Counted from the first letter of the stretch, positions 37,706-46,853 are shown. The stretch is 64,000 bases of DNA from Amia ocellicauda (GCF_036373705.1 NC_089863.1:4547444-4611443); one strand, 5' to 3'. A program made the numbers and translations. The notes: generated from the sequence alone by a model not told the origin.

Positions 37706-38361
37706 CGAATTAAAAATACGTTGATATGAATCTCCATTGATTTATTTCTATGTTCAACATGTATAATTCATGTATTTATTATTATCTTCTCTCTGCATTT
37801 ATTTTTAATTCTGCCTTGGATTATCCTTCATACAAGTCGCACAAATGAATGTACAATGCATTCTGGCCCTTCTCATCACTACAACAAGCAAAGCCATACT
37901 ATGAAAGAAAACGTGAGTTGAAAAGGTGAGGTGGTGTTTTTCTCTATATGTATCTATTTACAGAGTAGACGAAATGCAGAGGAGGAAATATAAATAGGAA
38001 AGAAGAAAAAATGTCAACGAAGAACTGTAAATGCACAGAGGGAAATGTGAACATAAAATTGGTATTACATACGGACATACGTTTTTTCTTAGATCTATGT
38101 AAAAATGTAATATTTTATAGCATAGAGCGTAGTAATATGAACTGATACAGAATATTAGATGAAGTCTAAATACATCTGTTTGTTCAAAACAGAATACACT
38201 GTATTGTTCTTGTTGTGAATACATTGGGGTGGATATATTTACGAATGGTATGGTGGTTGTGATCAAGAAGTGAGAAATGACGACCCCTCGTATGCTTGTG
38301 AGGATCTCAGCAGGGCTGTCCTGCGGGCTGAAGACGGGTCTGGTAGCAGATGAAGGAGCTC

Positions 38362-38434
38362 TGGAGAATGCGGGCATCGGTCCCGCCACCTCTCGCATGC
38401 TAAGCGAGCGCTCTACCATCTGAGCTAATTCCCC
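38362..38434 (-). tRNA. tRNA-Ala(AGC), unit 25
   Basis: Full-length copy, same as unit 1. Confidence 0.9.
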
Positions 38435-38576
38435 GCTGCTTCCTGTGGCAGCACCGCCCTGTGCAGCGCCGGCTGCAGGTTCGCTCTGAACTTTGCATCC
38501 CTTTGGGTGCACTGATACCCTGTTCCAGGACAGAAGAAGCAGTTTCCATCGGATTGCTTGAGTGCGTCCAAACGTG

Positions 38577-38649
38577 GGGCCAGTGGCGCAATGGATAACG
38601 CGTCTGACTACGAGTCAGAAGACTGTAGGTTCGACTCCTACCTGGCTCG
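38577..38649 (+). tRNA. tRNA-Arg(ACG), unit 25, A38G
   Basis: Same A38G loop as units 3 and 28. Confidence 0.94.
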
Positions 38650-39080
38650 ACAGCATCTACAACCAACTCTCGCTGTTTTCTTCTCATATCTGGCGACCAG
38701 CAGCACTACATCATAGTGTGCCGGACCAGGCATGGGAGGACCATCAAAGTCACCGCTACCACACTCCAATCTCATTCCATGATGATTATCAAACCATTGC
38801 ACCAGTGTGACTGAGGTGCAACATACATTCAATGTGTTCATGGCTCCATCTGCTCATTCAATTCAACCTGTACCCGACTGCTGCCTCTCACCTGAACCGT
38901 AGTCAACAGAAATGCGCACTTGTATCACACCTTGTCGACACTGTTAATGTGTTTTTGACACCCAATATCCTGACATGTTGCTTAATCCGTTTAATCTCAA
39001 TTATTTCATAATAAGACTCTGTTACAATAAGACACTTCCACAAAACTACATTCATTTGAACAGATAATCACTTTTGAATA

Positions 39081-39293
39081 CAGTGTGGAGTAGTGGTTTG
39101 GGCTCTGTACCCTGTAGCAGAGCACGGTGTGTGCAATCCCTGGTTCGCTGACTACTCTTGAGCAAGGGACTTTAGCTAGATTGCACCAGTTAATGCCAAC
39201 CCATGCCAATGGGTTAAGTGTAAGGAAAACAAAATGTGGTAATATCTCGTTAACATCCCGAAGTCACCCTGGATATGGTGTCTGCTAAGAAAT
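39081..39293 (+). repeat. tRNA-derived SINE, unit 25
   Basis: CCCTGGTTCG form with the CCCGAAGTC tail. Confidence 0.68.
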
Positions 39294-39958
39294 CGAATTA
39301 AAAAATACGTTGATATGAATCTCCATTGATTTATTTCTATGTTCAACATGTATAATTCATGTATTTATTATTATCTTCTCTCTGCATTTATTTTTAATTC
39401 TGCCTTGGATTATCCTCCATACATGATAGCCTGTCGCACAAATCAATGTACAATGCATTCTGGCCCTTCTCATCAGTACAACAAGCAAAGCCAAAATATG
39501 AAAGAGAACGTGAGTTGAAAAGGTGAGGTGGTGTTTTTCTCTTTATTTCTCTATTTACAGAGTAGACGAAATGCAGAGGAGGAAATATAAATAGGAAAGA
39601 AGAAAAAATGTCAACGAAGAACTGTAAATGCACAGAGTGAAATGTGAACATAAAATTGGTATTACATACGGACATACGTTTTTTCTTAGATCTATGTAAA
39701 AATGTAATATTTTATAGCATAGAGCGACGTAATATGAACTGATACAGAATATTTGAAGAAGTCTAAATACATCTGTTTGTTCAAAACAGAATACACTGTA
39801 TTGTTCTTGTTGTGAATACATTGGGGTGGATATATTTACGAATGTTATGGTGGTTGTGATCAAGAAGTGAAAAATGATGACCCCTCGTATGCTTGTGAGG
39901 ATCTCAGCAGGGCTGTCCTGCGGGCTGAAGACGGGTCTGGTAGCAGATGAAGGAGCTC

Positions 39959-40031
39959 TGGAGAATGCGGGCATCGGTCCCGCCACCTCTCGCATGCTAA
40001 GCGAGCGCTCTACCATCTGAGCTAATTCCCC
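39959..40031 (-). tRNA. tRNA-Ala(AGC), unit 26
   Basis: Full-length copy, same as unit 1. Confidence 0.9.
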
Positions 40032-40173
40032 GCTGCTTCCTGTGGCAGCACCGCCCTGTGCAGCGCCGGCTGCAGGTTCGCTCTGAACTTTGCATCCCTT
40101 TGGCTGCACTGATACCCTGTTCCAGGACAGAAGAAGCTGTTTCCATCGGATTGTTTGAGTGCGTCCAAACGTG

Positions 40174-40246
40174 GGGCCAGTGGCGCAATGGATAACGCGT
40201 TTGACTACGAATCAGAAGACTGTAGGTTCGACTCCTACCTGGCTCG
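40174..40246 (+). tRNA. tRNA-Arg(ACG), unit 26, C28T
   Basis: Counterpart of unit 23 in the trimer repeat. Confidence 0.94.
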
Positions 40247-40677
40247 ACAGCATCTACACCCAACTCTCGCTGTTTTCTTCTCATATCTGGCGACCAGCAG
40301 CACTACATCATAGTGTGCCGGACCAGGCATGGGAGGACCATCAAAGTCACCGCTACCACACTCCAATCTCATTCCATGATGATTATCAAACCATTGCACC
40401 AGTGTGACTGAGGTGCAACATACATTCAATGTGTTCATGGCTCCATCTGCTCATTCAATTCAACCTGTACCCGACTGCTGCCTCTCACCTGAACCGTAGT
40501 CAACAGAAATGCGCACTTGTATCACACCTTGTCGACACTGTTAATGTGTCATTGACACCCAATAACCTGACATGTTGCTTAATCCGTTTAATCTCAATTC
40601 TTTCATAATAAGACTCTGTTACAATAAGACACTTCCAAAACACTACATTCATTTGAATAGACAATCACTTTTGAATA

Positions 40678-40890
40678 CAGTGTGGAGTAGTGGTTTGGGC
40701 TCTGTACCCTGTAGCACAGCACGGTGTGTGCAATCCCTGGTTCGCTGACTACTCTTGAGCAAGGGACTTTAGCTAGATTGCACCAGTTAATGCCCACCCA
40801 TGCCAATGGGTTAAGTGTAAGGAAAACAAAATGTGGTAATATCTCGTTAACATCCCGAAGTCACCCTGGATATGGTGTCTGCTAAGAAAT
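40678..40890 (+). repeat. tRNA-derived SINE, unit 26
   Basis: Counterpart of the unit 23 element. Confidence 0.68.
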
Positions 40891-41555
40891 CGAATTAAAA
40901 AATACGTTGATATGAATCTCCATTGATTTATTTCTATGTTCAACATGTATAATTCATGTATTTGTTATTATCTTCTCTCTGCATTTATTTTTAATTCTGC
41001 CTTGGATTATCCTCCATACATGATAGCCTGTCGCACAAATCAATGTACAATGCATTCTGGCCCTTCTCATCACTACAACAAGCAAAGCCAAAATATGAAA
41101 GAGAACGTGAGTTGAAAAGGTGAGGTGGTGTTTTTCTCTTTATTTCTCTATTTACAGAGTAGACGAAATGCAGAGGAGGAAATATAAATAGAAAAGAAGA
41201 AAAAATGTCAACGAAGAACTGTAAATGCACAGAGTGAAATGTGAACATAAAATTAGTATTACGTACGGACATACGTTTTTTCTTAGATCTATGTAAAAAT
41301 GTAATATTTTATAGCATAGAGCGACGTAATATGAACTGATACAGAATATTTGAAGAAGTCTAAATACATCTGTTTGTTCAAAACAGAATACACTGTATTG
41401 TTCTTGTTGTGAATACATTGGGGTGGATATATTTACGAATGTTATGGTGGTTGTGATAAAGAAGTGAAAAATGACGACCCCTCGTATGCCTGTGAGGATC
41501 TCAGCAGGGCTGTCCTGCGGGCTGAAGACGGGTCTGGTAGCAGATGAAGGAGCTC

Positions 41556-41628
41556 TGGAGAATGCGGGCATCGGTCCCGCCACCTCTCGCATGCTAAGCG
41601 AGCGCTCTACCATCTGAGCTAATTCCCC
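41556..41628 (-). tRNA. tRNA-Ala(AGC), unit 27
   Basis: Full-length copy, same as unit 1. Confidence 0.9.
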
Positions 41629-41770
41629 GCTGCTTCCTGTGGCAGCACCGCCCTGTGCAGCGCCGGCTGCAGGTTCGCTCTGAACTTTGCATCCCTTTGG
41701 CTGCACTGATACCCTGTTCCAGGACAGAAGAAGCTGTTTCCATCGGATTGTTTGAGTGCGTCCAAACGTG

Positions 41771-41843
41771 GGGCCAGTGGCGCAATGGATAACGCGTTTG
41801 ACTACGAATCAGAAGACTGTAGGTTCGACTCCTACCTGGCTCG
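41771..41843 (+). tRNA. tRNA-Arg(ACG), unit 27, C28T
   Basis: Counterpart of unit 24 but with the normal A21. Confidence 0.94.
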
Positions 41844-42274
41844 ACAGCATCTACACCCAACTCTCGCTGTTTTCTTCTCATATCTGGCGACCAGCAGCAC
41901 TACATCATAGTGTGCCGGACCAGGCATGGGAGGACCATCAAAGTCACCGCTACCACACTCCAATCTCATTCCATGATGATTATCAAACCATTGCACCAGT
42001 GTGACTGAGGTGCAACATACATTCAATGTGTTCATGGCTCCATCTGCTCATTCAATTCAACCTGTACCCGACTGCTGCCTCTCACCTGAACCGTAGTCAA
42101 CAGAAATGCGCACTTGTATCACACCTTGTCGACACTGTTAATGTGTCATTGACACCCAATAACCTGACATGTTGCTTAATCCGTTTAATCTCAATTCTTT
42201 CATAATAAGACTCTGTTACAATAAGACACTTCCACAACACTACATTCATTTGAATAGACAATCACTTTTGAATA

Positions 42275-42487
42275 CAGTGTGGAGTAGTGGTTTGGGCTCT
42301 GTACCCTGTAGCACAGCACGGTGTGTGCAATCTCTGGTACACTTACTACTCTTGAGCAAGGGACTTTAGCTAGATTGCACCAGTTAATGCCCACCCATGC
42401 CAATGGGTTAAGTGTAAGGAAAACAAAATGTGGTAATATCTCTTTAACATCTGTAAGTCACCCTGGCTTTGGTGTCTGCTAAGAAAT
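42275..42487 (+). repeat. tRNA-derived SINE, unit 27
   Basis: Counterpart of the unit 24 element. Confidence 0.68.
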
Positions 42488-43143
42488 CGAATTAAAAATA
42501 CGTTGATATGAATCTCCATTGATTTATTTCTATGTTCAACATGTATAATTCATGTATTTATTATTATCTTCTCTCTGCATTTATTTTTAATTCTGCCTTG
42601 GATTATCCTTCATACAAGTCGCACAAATGAATGTACAATGCATTCTGGCCCTTCTCATCACTACAACAAGCAAAGCCATACTATGAAAGAAAACGTGAGT
42701 TGAAAAGGTGAGGTGGTGTTTTTCTCTATATGTATCTATTTACAGAATAGACGAAATGCAGAGGAGGAAATATAAATAGGAAAGAAGAAAAAATGTCAAC
42801 GAAGAACTGTAAATGCACAGAGGGAAATGTGAACATAAAATTGGTATTACATACGGACATACGTTTTTTCTTAGATCTATGTAAAAATGTAATATTTTAT
42901 AGCATAGAGCGTAGTAATATGAACTGATACAGAATATTAGATGAAGTCTAAATACATCTGTTTGTTCAAAACAGAATACACTGTATTGTTCTTGTTGTGA
43001 ATACATTGGGGTGGATATATTTACGAATGGTATGGTGGTTGTGATCAAGAAGTGAGAAATGACGACCCCTCGTATGCTTGTGAGGATCTCAGCAGGGCTG
43101 TCCTGCGGGCTGAAGACGGGTCTGGTAGCAGATGAAGGAGCTC

Positions 43144-43216
43144 TGGAGAATGCGGGCATCGGTCCCGCCACCTCTCGCATGCTAAGCGAGCGCTCTACCA
43201 TCTGAGCTAATTCCCC
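43144..43216 (-). tRNA. tRNA-Ala(AGC), unit 28
   Basis: Last full-length Ala copy before array B; same as unit 1. Confidence 0.9.
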
Positions 43217-43358
43217 GCTGCTTCCTGTGGCAGCACCGCCCTGTGCAGCGCCGGCTGTAGGTTCGCTCTGAACTTTGCATCCCTTTGGGTGCACTGATAC
43301 CCTGTTCCAGGACAGAAGAAGCAGTTTCCATCGGATTGCTTGAGTGCGTCCAAACGTG

Positions 43359-43431
43359 GGGCCAGTGGCGCAATGGATAACGCGTCTGACTACGAGTCAG
43401 AAGACTGTAGGTTCGACTCCTACCTGGCTCG
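43359..43431 (+). tRNA. tRNA-Arg(ACG), unit 28, A38G
   Basis: Counterpart of unit 25 in the trimer repeat; last Arg copy. Confidence 0.94.
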
Positions 43432-43862
43432 ACAGCATCTACAACCAACTCTCGCTGTTTTCTTCTCATATCTGGCGACCAGCAGCACTACATCATAGTG
43501 TGCCGGACCAGGCATGGGAGGACCATCAAAGTCACCGCTACCACACTCCAATCTCATTCCATGATGATTATCAAACCATTGCACCAGTGTGACTGAGGTG
43601 CAACATACATTCAATGTGTTCATGGCTCCATCTGCTCATTCAATTCAACCTGTACCCGACTGCTGCCTCTCACCTGAACCGTAGTCAACAGAAATGCGCA
43701 CTTGTATCACACCTTGTCGACACTGTTAATGTGTTTTTGACACCCAATATCCTGACATGTTGCTTAATCCGTTTAATCTCAATTCTTTCATAATAAGACT
43801 CTGTTACAATAAGACACTTCCACAAAACTACATTCATTTGAACAGATAATCACTTTTGAATA

Positions 43863-43955
43863 CAGTGTGGAGTAGTGGTTTGGGCTCTGTACCCTGTAGC
43901 AGAGCACGGTGTGTGCAATCCCTGGTACGCTTACAACTCTTGAGCAAGGAACTTT
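43863..43955 (+). repeat. Truncated SINE, unit 28
   Basis: The tRNA-like head is present but the element is cut inside the GAGCAAGGNACTTT motif where array A ends. Confidence 0.7.
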
Positions 43956-44019
43956 GAAAAATGACGACACCTCGTATGCTTGTGAGGATCTCAGCAGGGC
44001 TGTTCTGCGGGCTGAAGAA
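43956..44019. other. Junction between arrays A and B with displaced array A fragment
   Basis: Unit 28 of array A stops inside its SINE. The next 63 bases repeat the segment that lies 22-85 bp downstream of tRNA-Ala in array A (compare 498-560), with two substitutions, and stop before reaching the Ala gene. Array B sequence then begins in the middle of its Ser-to-Leu spacer. Only one or two bases are shared at each breakpoint, which suggests end joining or template switching. I infer a single historical rearrangement. Confidence 0.85.
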
Positions 44020-44299
44020 TGTCTGCTTGCTTTGGGTCTTGGGTGGGGGCTGGTGTGGCTGAAATGCCAGCGCTGAATTTTTGGTCCTGGGGCAAGGTAT
44101 ATGAGAAAAGGCCCCACTATCAAGATTTCAAGTGACCACACCACCCTCAATCAATTCCCCACAAAGCCCAAGTTACTGGTGGGCACTTCAGCAGCCAAAG
44201 AGCCACACCTTGGAGCAATTAGAAGATGGAATGAAACGAAAGCAATGGGAGTCTTGCTGAAACCAAGCAACGTCGTCAACCTGGTCGTTGAAGACGGGC

Positions 44300-44304
44300 A
44301 AAAA
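44300..44304 (-). terminator. Pol III terminator of tRNA-Leu (representative)
   Basis: T5 on the transcript strand, 9 nt beyond the discriminator base; conserved in every array B unit seen. Confidence 0.85.
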
Positions 44305-44313
44305 CATGGCTAT

Positions 44314-44395
44314 TGGCAGCGGTGGGATTTGAACCCACGCCTCCGAAGAGACTGGAGCCTAAATCCAGCGCCTTAGACCGCTCGGCCACGCTACC
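44314..44395 (-). tRNA. tRNA-Leu(TAG), array B unit 1
   Basis: An 82-nt class II tRNA on the minus strand. Acceptor GGTAGCG/CGCTGCC, discriminator A, anticodon stem CTGGA/TCCAG with loop TTTAGGC (anticodon TAG), long variable arm and T stem GTGGG/CCCAC with loop TTCAAAT all form. A and B boxes fit consensus. A T5 run 9 nt downstream is a strong Pol III terminator. It differs from the vertebrate Leu(TAG) gene I recall at very few positions. No intron, no encoded CCA. This looks like the best-preserved gene of array B. Confidence 0.96.
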
Positions 44396-44795
44396 CGGGG
44401 AAGGACCTTGTCTTACCGCTTTGTATGTCTGGATGTATGTAAGCATGCATGCACGCATACATGCATGCACGCATGCATGTATGTATGAAGTTATTGTCAT
44501 GATGATTTCAATGATCAAATCCTATGCATTTAATCTAGTTTCGTCAAAAGACGTCGATTAAGGTGAAGTCTTGTGTCTGCGTGCAAACAGACTACGAGTC
44601 CACTGCGCAGTATGTGCGGGTCACAATACAATCCTTTCGAGCCCGTACAGATTGGGATGTTTTCATGCTAAATGTACTCGGTGCATCTTCAACAGCAGCA
44701 AAGGTCAACAGCGCTGTTGAAAATGTTGATACGCAGAAGCGTCCACCACGTGAGATGACTGATGCAGGTGTGACCGTAGCCATCGTGGCGGGTGT
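44396..44795. other. Array B spacer between inverted Leu genes (representative)
   Basis: About 400 bp separating the divergently oriented Leu and Leu-like genes. It includes the alternating purine-pyrimidine tract and an open frame of about 89 codons that runs into the Leu-like gene. That frame has no recognised domain and appears only because the unit is repeated. Confidence 0.5.
44443..44487. repeat. Alternating purine-pyrimidine (GCATGCAT) tract
   Basis: About 45 bp of nearly strict alternating purine and pyrimidine built from CATG, TGCA and CACG steps, self-complementary in part. Present in each array B unit and variable in length: 8 bp shorter in the unit near 48130 and cut to a short remnant near 58433. 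Capable of Z-DNA or cruciform in principle. Confidence 0.8.
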
Positions 44796-44877
44796 GGTAA
44801 CGTGGCCGAGTGGTCTAAGGCGCTTCATTTAAGCTCCAGTCTCTTTGGAGGCGTGGGTTGGAATCCCACCGTTGCCA
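44796..44877 (+). pseudogene. tRNA-Leu(TAA)-like, array B unit 1
   Basis: An 82-nt class II tRNA-like gene, a clear paralog of the minus-strand Leu. Acceptor GGTAACG/CGTTGCC is fully paired with a compensated change relative to its paralog, and the T stem is fully paired. The expected anticodon stem (CTTCA/TCCAG) has two mismatches around loop TTTAAGC (anticodon TAA), and the T loop is TTGGAAT, with G in place of the near-invariant C56. No T4 lies within 65 nt downstream. I judge it a decayed copy, though structure prediction tools may still score it as tRNA-Leu(TAA). Confidence 0.75.
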
Positions 44878-44991
44878 ACTTCCTTTAGCCATTAAAGTCA
44901 TGGTGCTTTCCTAGTTGCACCTCTTCGTTCCATTTCACACGTTACTTTTCTGGACATGTACTTTGCATGTCAACGGGGAGCGCTCTCGGCA
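44878..44991. other. Spacer between Leu-like gene and tRNA-Ser (representative)
   Basis: 114 bp with a TTTT run at 44946-44949, too far from the Leu-like gene to be a typical terminator. Nothing else recognised. Confidence 0.5.
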
Positions 44992-45073
44992 GACGAGGTG
45001 GCCGAGTGGTTAAGGCGATGGACTGCTAATCCATTGTGCTGTGCACGCGTGGGTTTGGATACCATACTCTTCG
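44992..45073 (+). tRNA. tRNA-Ser(GCT), degenerate 3' third, array B unit 1
   Basis: An 82-nt class II tRNA. The 5' two thirds match vertebrate tRNA-Ser(GCT): D arm, anticodon stem ATGGA/TCCAT with loop CTGCTAA (anticodon GCT) and a variable arm GTGC/GCAC. The last third is degenerate: T loop TTTGGAT has T at position 56 and G at 58, the 53-61 pair is lost, and the acceptor GACGAGG/ACTCTTC has two mismatches (3-70 and 7-66). A TTTT terminator lies 13 nt downstream. Function is doubtful in this form. Confidence 0.78.
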
Positions 45074-45079
45074 GATCAC

Positions 45080-45113
45080 GGCAGCCTTTTACAGAAGAGC
45101 AATGATTGCTGCC
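45080..45113. repeat. Inverted repeat downstream of tRNA-Ser (representative)
   Basis: GGCAGC and GCTGCC arms flank the terminator, with a nested GCAATGATTGC near-palindrome. An AATAAA at 45116-45121 follows, but I see no mRNA it would serve. Confidence 0.5.
45087..45090 (+). terminator. Pol III terminator of tRNA-Ser (representative)
   Basis: TTTT 13 nt beyond the tRNA-Ser end, conserved in all array B units seen. Confidence 0.75.
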
Positions 45114-45121
45114 TCAATAAA

Positions 45122-45542
45122 GTGTTCATCTCTTTCCATTACGTTGCAATCCTGTTCCGTCCTGTCTCAAAATGTTGTCATTACCCTAGAGTGGAATATC
45201 CGGGGTGGCGGTGTGCATGGTGGGAGATAGCCTGCGAGGGTGCAGGGCGTGTCTGCTTGCTTTGGGTCTTGGGTGGGGGCTGGTGTGGCTGAAATGCCAG
45301 CGCTGAATTTTTGGTCCTGGGGCGAGGTATATGAGAAAAGGCCCCACTATCAAGATTTCAAGTAACCACACCACCCTCAATCAATTCCCCACAAAGCCCA
45401 AGTTACTGGTGGGCACTTCAGCAGCCAAAGAACACACCTTGGAGCAATTAGAAGATGGAATGAAACGAAAGCAATGGGAGTCTTGCTGAAACCAAGCAAC
45501 GTCGTCAACCTGGTCGTTGAAGACGGGCAAAAACATGGCTAT
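45122..45542. other. Array B spacer between Ser and next Leu (representative)
   Basis: GC-richer spacer with no recognised element. In four units it is split by the 570-bp segment after CGAAAGCAAT. Confidence 0.5.
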
Positions 45543-45624
45543 TGGCAGCGGTGGGATTTGAACCCACGCCTCCGAAGAGACTGGAGCCTAAATCCAGCGC
45601 CTTAGACCGCTCGGCCACGCTACC
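45543..45624 (-). tRNA. tRNA-Leu(TAG), array B unit 2
   Basis: Same gene sequence as unit 1. Confidence 0.96.
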
Positions 45625-46024
45625 CAGGGAAGGACCTTGTCTTACCGCTTTGTATGTCTGGATGTATGTAAGCATGCATGCACGCATACATGCATGCACG
45701 CATGCATGTATGTATGATGTTATTGTCATGATGATTTCAATGATCAAATCCTATGCATTTAATCTAGTTTCGTCAAAAGACGTCGATTAAGGTGAAGTCT
45801 TGTGTCTGCGTGCAAACAGACTACGAGTCCACTGCGCAGTATGTGCGGGTCACAATACAATCCTTTCGAGCCCGTACAGATTGGGATGTTTTCATGCTAA
45901 ATGTACTCGGTGCATCTTCAACAGCAGCAAAGGTCAACAGCGCTGTTGAAAATGTTGATACGCAGAAGCGTCCACCACGTGAGATGACTGATGCAGGTGT
46001 GACCGTAGCCATCGTGGCGGGTGT

Positions 46025-46106
46025 GGTAACGTGGCCGAGTGGTCTAAGGCGCTTCATTTAAACTCCAGTCTCTTTGGAGGCGTGGGTTGGAATCCCACCG
46101 TTGCCA
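46025..46106 (+). pseudogene. tRNA-Leu(TAA)-like, array B unit 2
   Basis: Private G37 to A change in the anticodon loop (TTTAAAC). Confidence 0.75.
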
Positions 46107-46220
46107 ACTTCCTTTAGCCATTAAAGTCATGGTGCTTTCCTAGTTGCACCTCTTCGTTCCATTTCACACGTTACTTTTCTGGACATGTACTTTGCATGTC
46201 AACGGGGAGCGCTCTCGGCA

Positions 46221-46302
46221 GACGAGGTGGCCGAGTGGTTAAGGCGATGGACTGCTAATCCATTGTGCTGTGCACGCGTGGGTTTGGATACCATACTCTT
46301 CG
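46221..46302 (+). tRNA. tRNA-Ser(GCT), degenerate 3' third, array B unit 2
   Basis: Same as unit 1 (T56, A66). Confidence 0.77.
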
Positions 46303-46771
46303 GATCACGGCAGCCTTTTACAGAAGAGCAATGATTGCTGCCTCAATAAAGTGTTCATCTCTTTCCATTACGTTGCAATCCTGTTCCGTCCTGTCTCAAA
46401 ATGTTGTCATTACCCTAGAGTGGAATATCCGGGGTGGCGGTGTGCATGGTGGGAGATGGCCTGCGAGGGTGCAGGGCGTGTCTGCTTGCTTTGGGTCTTG
46501 GGTGGGGGCTGGTGTGGCTGAAATGCCAGCGCTGAATTTTTGGTCCTGGGGCGAGGTATATGAGAAAAGGCCCCACTATCAAGATTTCAAGTAACCACAC
46601 CACCCTCAATCAATTCCCCACAAAGCCCAAGTTACTGGTGGGCACTTCAGCAGCCAAAGAACACACCTTGGAGCAATTAGAAGATGGAATGAAACGAAAG
46701 CAATGGGAGTCTTGCTGAAACCAAGCAACGTCGTCAACCTGGTCGTTGAAGACGGGCAAAAACATGGCTAT

Positions 46772-46853
46772 TGGCAGCGGTGGGATTTGAACCCACGCCT
46801 CCGAAGAGACTGGAGCCTAAATCCAGCGCCTTAGACCGCTCGGCCACGCTACC
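46772..46853 (-). tRNA. tRNA-Leu(TAG), array B unit 3
   Basis: Same gene sequence as unit 1. Confidence 0.96.

Larger units (their letters stand above)
1..43955. repeat. Array A: tandem tRNA-Ala/tRNA-Arg cassette, 28 units
   Basis: Twenty-eight head-to-tail units, phased here at the AT-rich start of the window, begin at 1, 1590, 3179, 4768, 6278, 7867, 9456, 11053, 12554, 14151, 15748, 17249, 18846, 20347, 21944, 23532, 25129, 26717, 28226, 29823, 31397, 32993, 34582, 36179, 37775, 39364, 40961 and 42557. Full length is 1588-1597 bp; units 4, 8, 11, 13 and 18 are about 1501-1510 bp because of an 87-bp deletion, and unit 20 is 1574 bp. The order in each unit is spacer, tRNA-Ala (minus), divergent gap, tRNA-Arg (plus), spacer, SINE. 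Units differ by scattered substitutions and a few diagnostic indels, including an 8-bp insertion about 45 bp into units 4, 7, 9, 10, 12, 14, 16, 18, 19, 21, 23, 24, 26 and 27. The array continues beyond the left edge. Confidence 0.97.
34582..43955. repeat. Higher-order trimer block, 4782-bp period
   Basis: Units 23-24-25 are repeated as 26-27-28. All three unit starts are displaced by exactly 4782 bp. The third member of each trimer shares Arg A38 to G and an altered spacer downstream of the unit start, and the first two share the T28 Arg variant. This is the most recent-looking block duplication in array A. Confidence 0.85.

Noticed and set aside
44276-44518. 80-codon minus-strand frame in array B
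   Set aside because: Contains the translation of tRNA-Leu (SVAERSKALDLG) and of the CATG-type tract. Not a gene.
44563-44832. 89-codon plus-strand frame, highly conserved among B units
   Set aside because: Conservation follows from recent tandem duplication, the start is not ATG, and its end lies within the Leu-like gene. No domain recognised.
45116-45121. AATAAA polyadenylation signal downstream of tRNA-Ser
   Set aside because: No upstream protein-coding or Pol II transcript is evident; likely chance in the repeated unit.
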